In this document: positions 55,593-64,000 of the stretch, in pieces
Numbering within the stretch: the first letter of the stretch is position 1
Layout of the letters: each line of letters starts with the position of its first letter
NCBI GenBank assembly: GCA_949752795.1
Contig: OX457057.1
Coordinates: 161,921,980 to 161,985,979, forward strand
DNA: 64,000 nt
Direction: 5' to 3'
Source: Hyperoodon ampullatus
Lineage: Eukaryota > Chordata > Mammalia > Artiodactyla > Ziphiidae
Position numbers and translations under genes: made by a program
Notes under the pieces: model-generated
What the model was told of the DNA's origin: nothing
The model's database searches: none
What the model saw: only the letters and a program-made list of their open reading frames with translations

Positions 55593-55603
55593 TGCTTTGA
55601 GTC

Positions 55604-56915
55604 ATTTTTAATTTGCATGGAAAACTCATGCTGGCAGAGTTTTTTGTGAACAGTAATTAAAAAATACTGAGTGCCTACTATGTGCAAGGTACAGAGATTA
55701 GTGTAGAGGAAAATTAGTGATCACATTGTTGAATGCAAACAGCTATCTGTTTAAATAATCTTATCTGCAAATGGCTGGGTGACTCTTTCCCAAATGCAAA
55801 TATTTTAATACTATCTCACGACAACTATACCTTCAAAAAGAGGGCAAATGATAGTGTGAGAAATAATGAGAAGGGGGTGCTATTAGGGGATGATATTAAA
55901 GAATTCTCTTAGAGACAGCACAATCCCTAAGTTCCCCCTATACCACTCCTTTAAACAGGATTCTCTTTCAAGAATGACATCTGCACATGGAACTAATAAG
56001 CAAGGCAGGATACACTTTCTGTTATTAGAAGGAGTTTTTGCTTCAAGCCTATTGAAGAAATATAGTTAGCTAGGACCAAGTTATAGATCTTACCTCTTTT
56101 GTTGCATGAAAAGACCATACCTTCTAAAAAGAAACAGGAGAAAAACACAGTAGACAGAGAAAATGTGGCCCAGTCAACGTCTCTGAATATAATAAATTAT
56201 AGCAAGTTCTCCATTTTTTTGAGGGTGGAGTTGAAAGTGAAGATTCTAGTTCATTTTTGTGAGGAGAATAAAGATCTGCGAATGGCGAGGAGACATCAAC
56301 TTGTCTTTTCATGGAGACCAATACATAATTAAGTGTGGCATTTGAAAATAATTAAAATTATAAGCTCATTAGAATAAATTTCTGAAATATTCAGACTTTG
56401 GAAACTTTGCTATTTGATTTTGGGAACATGTGAGGACTATTTTTACTTTTGGGCAGTTGATATTTTGGCCACAAAATGGGTAAAATACTTTAGGATAGAT
56501 TATAACATATGTTTCTTTTAAATTTTGTTCATCCTTGAAAATTAAAATTGTTTATGCTTTATAAAGATATAAAAACTACTTACCTATTGATAAAGTTGCT
56601 TTGAATTTCTTTCTAAAAAGCATATTGCTTTTATAAATTTTGGATCTTAGGAATCTGAATATGTAGAACAAAAATCTAAGTGAAATAAATCAAATTTGCA
56701 CATGTCCCAAACAAATCTATGAACGGAGTTCTTTCTATTGCCAAGTTCCAAATCTTAAGTTACAGGAATTGGTAGATTATATATTAATTTTAATCTCAAG
56801 GCTAAAAATTGATGTAAGAGTATGCATTAGAGAATATATTTAAGAACAAGATAAGAGAGAGACTGGTTATAAATGTATGAAAAATATTATCAGTAGTTAT
56901 TTCTGGGTGATGGGA
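55604..56915. other. No recognised gene
   Basis: Apparently unique sequence; open frames under 80 codons only. Confidence 0.45.
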
Positions 56916-56930
56916 TCCTGATTGCTTTTA

Positions 56931-57151
56931 CCTCTTTTTTTTCTTTTTTTTTTTTTTTTTGCGGTACACGGGCCTCTCACTGCTGTGGCCTCTCCCGCCG
57001 CGGAGCACAGGCTCCGAACGCGCAGGCTCAGCGGCCATGGCTCACAGGCCCAGCTGCTCCGCGGCATGTGGGATCCTCCCGTACCGGGGCACAAACCCGC
57101 GTCCCCTGCATCGGGAGGCGGACTCTCAACCACTGCGCCACCAGGGAAGAC
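56931..57151 (-). mobile_element. CHR SINE, GC-rich subfamily
   Basis: Inverted copy with a T-run interrupted by one C; CCTGATTGCTTTTA duplicated at 56917-56930 and 57152-57165. Confidence 0.94.
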
Positions 57152-57418
57152 CCTGATTGCTTTTAATTGTCTTCCTTCCTGTGTGTTTTGGATTCTAGAA
57201 GATGGGCAAGTATTGCTTCTAAAATTAGGAAAAATGATATGTCAACAGATATTAAATACATATTTTAGGAAAATTAATGAGTAAGGCATATAATGTGCAA
57301 ATATTTTCTCCCATTTATAGCTTATCTTTTCATGCTCCTAACAGTATCTTTCGGAGAACAGAAGTCTGGTTTTGCTTGTTTTTTTCACCTTTTATGCCTT
57401 ACTATAAAAACTTTATTG

Positions 57419-57759
57419 GGACTTCCCTGGTGGTGCAGTGGTTAAGAATCCGCCTGTCAGTGCAGGGGACATGGGTTTGATACCTGGTCTGAGAAGATCC
57501 CACATGCCGTGGAGCAACTAAGCCCGTGTGTCACAACTACTGAGCCTGTGCTCTAGAGCCCGTGAGCCACAGCTACTGAAGCCTGCTCACCTAGAGCCAG
57601 AGCTCCACAACAAGAGAAGTTACCACAGTGAGAAGCCCGCACACCACAATGAAGAGTAGCCCCCGCCCTCTGCAACTAGAGAAAGCCCATGGGCAGCAAC
57701 AAAGACCCAATGCAGCCAAAAATAAATAAATAAATAAATTTATTTTTAAAAAAAGAACA
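57419..57759 (+). mobile_element. CHR-type SINE, long form
   Basis: GGACTTCCCTGGTGGTGCAG head, CACAACTACTGAGCC body, GACCCAATGCAGCC and (AAAT)n tail. ACTTTATTG duplicated at 57410-57418 and 57760-57768. Confidence 0.93.
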
Positions 57760-57772
57760 ACTTTATTGACTT

Positions 57773-58532
57773 CTTTTTTTTTCTCTTTCTTTTTTTTTCC
57801 TTTGTGTAAATGAGAGTTTATTTATTTATTTTTTTTTTTTGCGGTACGCGGGCCTCTCACTGTTGTGGCCTCTCCCGTTGCGGAGCACAGGCTCCGGACG
57901 CGCAGGCTCAGCGGCCATGGCTCACGGGCCCAGCCGCTCCGCGGCATATGGGATCCTCCCAGACCGGGGCACGAACCCGTATCCCCTGCATCGGCAGGTG
58001 GACTCTCAACCACTGCGCCACCAGGGAGGCCCAATGAGAGTTTATTGACGAAGACAAAGTCAAGCTTCCCCAACTGCCACCCTACCCGAGAACAGATCCC
58101 AACAATAAAAGAACAGTAAGCATTCTTAGGGCAATACTTGCCCCCGCCTCCCCAACTCCAGAGTTCCAAGGTTCACAACACAGGCACACGAAACTTAGGC
58201 AAGGACAGACACTTAGGGAATCTCTGACCAGCAAGAGTTCTGGGTGTGTGTGGGCTTCCCTTGCCCTTTGTAAGACACCAGCTGACGTTATAAAGACATA
58301 TTGAGGCAGAGGAAAGGGGAATGCAGGGCAGTCTCCTCTCTGTCCCCAATTCATTCCCCAGTTCGGCCAAGCTTGAAATGAGCCCAAAGGGAAGCTGTGA
58401 TGGAGGCAACAGGCTCTGTCTCTTTAGGAGAGAGGTCCTTTTCCATGGAGCAGAATCCCTCCCTAACTGCTCAGGGGCAAACTGGGATGCAGCCTCTTCA
58501 AGGAGTGAAGAGTTCACGATTGGCTCAAATAT
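57773..58532 (-). pseudogene. Unidentified processed retrocopy of an mRNA 3' end
   Basis: A TTTTCTCTTTCTTTTTTTTT tract at the left is a degraded poly(A) of a minus-strand transcript. After the SINE at 57822-58032 (with its duplication) TTTATT at 58040-58045 is the AATAAA signal, some 18 bases from that tract once the SINE is removed. About 490 bp of GC-richer sequence, unlike its surroundings, follows and ends abruptly. TTTATTGACTT is duplicated at 57762-57772 and 58533-58543. These are hallmarks of L1-mediated retrocopying with 5' truncation. A minus-strand frame begins IFEPIVNSSLLEEAASQFAP just inside the insert and runs to 58173; it may be the parent's C-terminal coding end or just 3' UTR. 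I do not recognise the parent gene. Confidence 0.82.
57822..58032 (-). mobile_element. CHR SINE, GC-rich subfamily, near consensus
   Basis: Inverted copy inside the retrocopy; AATGAGAGTTTATT duplicated at 57808-57821 and 58033-58046. Its sequence is very close to the copy at 28966. Confidence 0.95.
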
Positions 58533-58543
58533 TTTATTGACTT

Positions 58544-59340
58544 ATGATTTACATTCTATAAAACTTATATTTTAAAAGATGTACAATTCAGTGCTTTTTA
58601 AAAAATGTACGTAGTTATGCAGCCCTCACTACAATATAGTTGTTAGAACGTTTCCATCACCCATAATGTCCCTTGTACTAGTTTGTAGTCAGTCAGCATT
58701 CCTAACCCAGTCCCAGGTAACCACTAATCTCCTTTTCTCTACATATGCTGTTTTTGGAGATTTCATATGAATGGAGTCATGCAATGTGTAGACTTTTAAT
58801 CTGGCTTCTTTCATACAGCATAATGTTTTTAATGTTCTATGGAGATATAGATCCACATATCATAAAATTCACCCATTTAAAGTGTATAATTCAGTGGTTT
58901 TTAGTATATCCACAGAGTTCATCAACCATCAGTACAATCTAATCTTAGAACATTTTTATAATGCCCCCAAAGAAACCTTGTAGCCATTAGCAGTCATTCC
59001 ATATTCCTCCCCACACCCCCAGTCGTAGGTTACCACTAATCTACTTTCTGTCTCTATGGATTTACCAATTCTAGACATTTCATCTGAATGGAATCACAGA
59101 ATATATGTTCATTTTGACTGGCTTCTCTCACTTGGCTTAATGTTTTCAAGGTTCATCTATGTTATAGCATGTATCAGTACTTCATTCCTTTTTATTGCTG
59201 AGTAACTTTATCCATTCATTAATTGATGGACATTTTGGTTGTTTCCACTTTTGCGTGTTATGAATAATGCTGTGAACGTTCATGTACAGGTTTTTGTGTG
59301 GACATACGTTTTCACCCTTTTATTTTTAACGTATGTGATT
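58544..59340 (-). repeat. Two head-to-tail L1M 3' ends
   Basis: AGATGTACAATTCAGTGCTT, GTCCCAGGTAACCACTAATC, GGAGTCATGCAATGTGTAGA form one inverted 3' UTR. From about 58850 ATAAAATTCACCCATTTAAA, GTGTATAATTCAGTGGTTTT, TAGGTTACCACTAATCTACT, TTATTGCTGAGTAACTTTA repeat the same region from another copy. Sequence before 57773 (AAAAACTTTATTG) belongs to the first copy's tail. Confidence 0.78.
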
Positions 59341-59418
59341 ATATTTGAAATGAGTTTTTATTAGATAGCCTATAGTTGGATCATATATCTGCCATATGTC
59401 TGTGTTTAGGCCATTGTC

Positions 59419-59629
59419 TTTTTTTTTTTTTTTTTTTGCGGTACGCAGGCCTCTCACTGTTGTGGCCTCTCCCGTTGCAGAGCACAGGCTCTGGACGCAC
59501 AGGCTCAGCGGCCATGGCTCACGGGCCTAGCCACTCCGCGGCATGTGGGATCTTCCTGGACTGGGGCACGAACCCGTGTCCCCTGCACTGGCAGGCTGAC
59601 TCTCAACCACTGCACCACCAGGGAAGGCC
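59419..59629 (-). mobile_element. CHR SINE, GC-rich subfamily
   Basis: Inverted copy; CCATTGTC duplicated at 59411-59418 and 59630-59637. Confidence 0.93.
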
Positions 59630-59639
59630 CCATTGTCCT

Positions 59640-60360
59640 TTAATGTAATTATAAGTATGTGGATTTAGGTCAACCATTTTATTTTTTTATGTTTGTTCCT
59701 GTTTCCCTTTTCCTGCTCTTTCTTGGGTTCACTTTTTTTTTTTTTTGTAAGTATTGCATTGTAATTTATCTGTTGTGTTTTGAGCTATATCTCTTTGTAT
59801 AGGTCTTTCTAGTGGCTGCTCTAGGGATTGCAATATACATATTAAACCACATTCTACTTAGAGTCAACATTTTACCACCTCAAGTGAAATATGGAAACCT
59901 TACTGTCATGTAATTTTCTTTCCCCTCTTTATGTTGTAGTTGTTACATATTATATCTATATACATTGAAGAGTCCCTACAGATGGTGTTATACTTTTTGC
60001 TTCCAATCATCAAGCATATTTTAAAGAACTCAAGAAGAGAAGAGTAGTGTATTCTATTTACTATTTTTGTTTCTCTTTCTTTATTCCTAATGAATAAAGT
60101 TTCCTTCTGATATTTCCATTCTGTCTGAAGAATTTCCTTTAACAATTCTTTTAGAGCAGGTCAGCTGTCAATGAGTTCTTTCCTTCAACTGAGAATGTCT
60201 TTATTTCACCTTCATTTCTGAAGGATGTTTTCTGTGATTATGGAATTTTGGGGTGACAGTTTTTTCTCTCAGCACTTAAGATAATGTTTTTTCATTTCTT
60301 TCTAGCCTCCAAGGTTTCAAATGCCAAATCTGCAATATTCCAGTCATTGTTCTCTTGTAA
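59640..60360 (-). repeat. Ancient L1M internal (ORF2) fragment
   Basis: AGTGGCTGCTCTAGGGATTG, CAATATACATATTAAACCAC, TTCCTTTAACAATTCTTTTA, GAGCAGGTCAGCTGTCAATG, CTTTATTTCACCTTCATTTC match inverted internal sequence of old L1M elements. Confidence 0.7.
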
Positions 60361-60399
60361 GTGTGATCCTGCAGTGAAGTAGTGAAACTCCCCACCTTA

Positions 60400-60520
60400 C
60401 CTCAACCTGTTACATTTATCTCTTATGGACTTTATTTCTCACCTAGCACTTGATATATTCTGCCTAGCAAAATGCTTTGCACATAGTATCCACTCAGTAA
60501 ATAATTGGCTGAATGAATGA
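60400..60520 (+). repeat. L2 LINE 3' end
   Basis: TTGATATATTCTGCCTAGCA, GCTTTGCACATAGTATCCAC, TCAGTAAATAATTGGCTGAA, TGAATGAA is the L2 3' terminus. Confidence 0.7.
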
Positions 60521-60863
60521 AATATGCAGATTAAAAGGGCCAATATTTTAATAATTTAATAAGTGGGGGTGTAGAAGTGGGTAGTGTGTCATCTATTTAT
60601 ATATAGTTCCCAGATTTTCTATAATGAGTATATATTGCTTTTATAAACTGAAAACAATTTAAAAAGAAAACATGTCATACTAATAATTTTGTTGCATTTA
60701 ATCTTAGGCTTTCATTTATCATTTTTTGGTGGTTAGTTTTTCATGGGCACTTTTTCATTTTATTTTTTTCTCTAAAATGTTAAAGGTGGTATTAGATGGT
60801 TTAGATAATTAAAAGCAGCATAGAATGACAAAAGTATCTTTTCATATTTTACTTTTAGAGTAT

Positions 60864-61157
60864 TTTTTTAATATCTTTATTGGAGTATAATTACTTTACA
60901 ATGTTGCGTAGTTTCTGCTGTATAGCAAAGTGAATCAGCTATATGTATACATATATCCCCATATCCCCTCCCTCTTGAACCTCCCTCCCACCCTCCATAT
61001 CCCACCCCTCTAGGTCGTTACAAAGCATTGAGATGATTTCCCTGTGCTATGCAGCAGCTTCCCACTAGCCATCCATTTTACATTTGGTAGTGTATGCATG
61101 TCAGTGCTACACTGTCGCTTTGTCCCAGCTTCCCCTTCCCCCCACCGTGTCCTCAAG
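60864..61157 (-). mobile_element. L1 3' UTR, inverted, 5'-truncated
   Basis: TTAATATCTTTATTGGAGTA, TAATTACTTTACAATGTTGC, AATCAGCTATATGTATACAT, CCACCCCTCTAGGTCGTTAC is the same young L1 3' UTR as at 46915 and 33213 (complement). No clean target duplication was found. Confidence 0.88.
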
Positions 61158-62136
61158 TAGAATGTCTTTTCTTAATTTTTGTAGTTTTCTAACTTAGATG
61201 CTGTCGTCATTTAAGTTTCATTTCCCACAGAGCTGTTTGCACATCCTTTGTATGTCTTTAATGACTTTGACTTTTCTGAACCTTGCCTAATTTTTATTGT
61301 GGGAGTTGTGTAGGTTTTCTCCTTTTACTTTTTTCTTTGACCAGTATTTAATGTAAGGGTGCTCCTGAATGTCCTATCATTATTGTAACTATTCTTTTCT
61401 TACCGACAAATTATAAATAGAAAGGTACTTATTGTCTGAACTTGGTTTTGTAGAGAAATGTTGAATTATTGAGACTTTTTTAGGGGTCCCTTATTCAGTT
61501 CTGTACAGTGCAATTCAGAGGGAGGTCAATACGCTTTAGCAAAAAGTATATGTTGATTTGTGTTTGTGTGCGTAAGTTGATAACAACTGGAGATGTCTAG
61601 TTGCCTAAATAGGAGTTGAACAACATAAACAGCACTGATTAGTTCTTCTCCAACTTCATGAAGGAGCCATTTAAATGTAACTGGCATTTTTTCACATTCA
61701 TGATCCAGAATAAAGAACCTTACTATTTATTCTAAATTGTCCTCATTTAAGAGTGTGGCAATTGGCATGAAATATTATGCAGCTGTACATAGGAACAGAA
61801 CTATTTCTGTGTGCTACTGTGGAGTGATCTTATAGTTAAGTGAGAAGAGCAAAGTGGAGAAAGAGTGTGAAATATCCTACTGTTTAAGAAGAAGGAAGGG
61901 TTTGTGAGTATGTATCCATTTACATTAAAACAGTGTTAAGAATAAAACACTTAAATTCATGTTACCTCTAAGGAAGGAGTGAATAGGGTAGAGAGGGGAG
62001 GGTACCACATTCCGTAGATTCAACTTTGGAACCATGTAAATATTTTATGAAATTTTAAAAGCAGAACTTAAAAATTGAAAATAAAATGAAACATTAACTC
62101 AGGTGGATATCCTAGAGGCAGCAATTCTCAGAATCT
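61158..62136. other. No recognised feature
   Basis: Apparently unique sequence, no open frame or repeat recognised. Confidence 0.45.
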
Positions 62137-62475
62137 GTTTGTGGGGCTTCCCTGGTGGCGCAGTGGTTAAGAATCTGCCTGCCAATGCAGGGGACATGGG
62201 TTAGAGCCCTGGTCCAGGAAGATCCCACATGCCACAGAGCAACTAAGCCCATGTGCCACAACTACTGAGCCTGTGTGCCACAGTTACTGAAGCCCGCGCG
62301 CCTAGAGCCTGTGCTTCGCAACAAGAGAAGCCACTGCAGTGAGAAGCCTGCGCACCGCAACGAAGAGAGCCCCCGCTCACCGCAACAAAGAGAGCTCCCG
62401 CTCACCGCAACTAGAGAAAACCCGCACGCAGCAGTGAAGACCCAGTGCGGCCATAAATAAACAAACAAACAAACA
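62137..62475 (+). mobile_element. CHR-type SINE, long form with a duplicated body unit
   Basis: GGGCTTCCCTGGTGGCGCAG head to CCAGTGCGGCCATAAATAAA and an (AAAC)n tail. The unit GCTCACCGCAACAAAGAGAG, CTCCC is present about twice in tandem near 62374-62412. Confidence 0.9.
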
Positions 62476-62647
62476 GATTGTGTTCAACAAATCTCTGTGC
62501 TGACATTTGCACTGATGGTGCCAAAGCACTACAGGTAAAACTGTTTATGCCCTTAATAGAAATCAAAGTAGTGACATTAAACAGTACCTAGTAGTCATTG
62601 CATTGTAGTTGCCACGTTCTTGCAGTTAAAAGTCAGTTTTCAGATTG

Positions 62648-64000
62648 GTTCAAGATGGCAGAGTAGAAGAACGTGTGCTCACCCCTTCTTGTGAGAGCAC
62701 TGGAATCACAACTAACTGCTGGACAACCATCCACAGGCAGATGCTGGAACCCACCAAAAAAGATACCCCACATCCAAAGACAAGGGAGAAACTGCAGTGA
62801 GATGGTATGAGGGGCACAATCATGATAAAATCAAATCCCATAACTGCTGAGTGGGAGACTCACAAACCGGAGAATAATTATACAGAAGTTTTCCCACTGG
62901 AGTGAAGGTTCTGAGCCCCACGTCAGGCTTCCCAACCTGGGGGTCCGGCAACAGGAGGAGGAATCCCCAGAGAACTGGACTTTGAAGCCAGCAGGATTTG
63001 ATTACAGGACTTCCACAAGACGGGAGGAAACAGAGACTCCATTCTTGGAGGGCACACACACAGTCTTGTGCACACCAGTACCCAGGGGAAAGGAACAGTG
63101 ACCCCATAGGATACTGAACCAGACCTACCTGCCAGTGTTGGAGGGTCTCCTGCAGAGCTGGGGGGCAGCTGTGGCTCACCACAGGGACAAGGACACTGGC
63201 AGCATCAGTTCTGGGAAGTACTTATTGGCATGAGCCCTCCTGGGGGCCGCAGTTAACCCCACCAAACAGCCTTTAGGCTCCAGTGCTGGGTCACCTCTGG
63301 CCAAACAACGAACAGGGAGGGAAGACAGCCCCACCCATCAGCAGACAAGCTGATTAAAGTTTTACTGAGCACGGTCCTGCCCACCAGAGCAAGACCCAGC
63401 TCTACCCACCACCAGTCCCTCCTGTCAGGAAGCTTGCACAAGCCCCTTACATGGCCTCATCCACCAGAGGTCAGACAGCAGAAGCAAGAAGAACTACAAT
63501 CCTGCAGCATGCGGAATGAAAACCACAATCACAGAAATTTAGACAAAATGAAAAGGCAGATGATTATGTCCCACTTAAAGGAACAAGATAAAACCCCAGA
63601 AAAACAACTAAATGAAGTGGAGATAGGCAATCTACCTGAAAAAGAATTCAGAATAATGATAGTGAAGATGATCCTGGATCTCAGAAAAAGAATGGAGGTG
63701 CAGATTTAGAAGACGCAAGAAATGTTTAACAAAGACCTAGAAGAACTAAAGAACAAACAGAGATGAAGAATACAATAACTGAAATGAAAAATACACTAGA
63801 AGGAATCAATAGTAGAATAACTGAGGCAGAAGAACAGGTAAGCGACCTGGAAGACAGAATGGTGGAATTCACTGCCACGGAGCAGAATAAATAAAAAAGA
63901 AATGAAGACAGCCTAAGAGACCTCTGAGACAACATTAAGCGCACCAACATTCGCATTATAGGGGTCCCAGGAGGAGAAGAGAGAGAAAGGACCAGAGAAA
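62648..64000 (+). mobile_element. L1 5' end, running off the window
   Basis: TTCAAGATGGCAGAGTAGAA marks the conventional start of an artiodactyl L1 5' UTR. It proceeds through about 0.9 kb of UTR (CCCACCAGAGCAAGACCCAG, TCACCTCTGGCCAAACAACG) to ORF1 and continues through the ORF1 coiled-coil region at the window end (GACAACATTAAGCGCACCAA). It is the only L1 here with its 5' UTR. How much of it follows is not visible. Confidence 0.88.
63548..63709 (+). pseudogene. L1 ORF1 N-terminus, interrupted
   Basis: ORF1p is the RNA-binding chaperone of L1. The likely native start is the ATG at 63548, giving MKRQMIMSHLKEQDKTPEKQ then LNEVEIGNLPEKEFRIMIVK; an upstream ATG at 63434 is in the same frame but reads through UTR. 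A TAG at 63707-63709 stands where family members have GAG. After it the frame continues (EMFNKDLEELKNKQ) but shifts near 63760. Downstream fragments (TEMKNTLEGINSRITEAEEQ type) are still recognisable. This copy cannot make ORF1p. Confidence 0.87.

Overview
This 64 kb window reads as AT-rich, non-coding mammalian nuclear DNA, either intronic or intergenic. I found no intact host gene, no exon I could defend, no tRNA or rRNA gene and no CRISPR array. Many copies of the tRNA-derived CHR SINE family (head motif TTCCCTGGTGG, B-box-like GGTTCGA) point to a cetartiodactyl. The abundant GC-rich subtype, about 200 bp with the tail side reading GCGGTACGCGGGCCTCTCACTG on the complement, is the form I associate with whales. 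A cetacean, probably a toothed whale, is the best inference.

Layout: 1-14.7 kb is old sequence (MIR, L1M, an LTR relic) interrupted by CHR SINEs. It ends in a processed pseudogene of DNAJC19 (TIM14) inserted into an ancient L1 tail at 14.1-14.7 kb. 14.8-22.5 kb is repeat-poor except for a 1.7 kb Tigger-like element at 17.07-18.76 kb. Between its two arms lies a decayed Mutator-like (MULE) transposase reading frame on the minus strand, itself split by a SINE. 23.2-26.0 kb holds a composite L1 insertion inside a MIR. 26-33 kb is L2, MIR and L1M relics with more SINEs. 33.2-34.0 kb is an L1 insertion that looks like a 3' transduction, with an 18-bp perfect target duplication. 34-46 kb mixes SINEs, L2, L1M, Tigger and hAT-like relics. 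46.9-52.0 kb is dominated by two 5'-truncated minus-strand L1s carrying nested SINEs. 52-62 kb has MIR, L1M, SINEs and an unidentified retrocopied mRNA 3' end (57.8-58.5 kb). The window ends inside the 5' end of a plus-strand L1 (from about 62.65 kb).

Nothing here works together as a pathway. The record is one of successive mobile-element insertions, and the nesting gives relative ages: Tigger, then MULE relic, then CHR SINE; old L1M, then DNAJC19 retrocopy; MIR, then L1 composite. The item most worth following up is the MULE transposase relic, because this transposase superfamily is scarcely represented among known mammalian repeats. Subfamily names were assigned by eye from remembered consensus sequences and should be checked with RepeatMasker.
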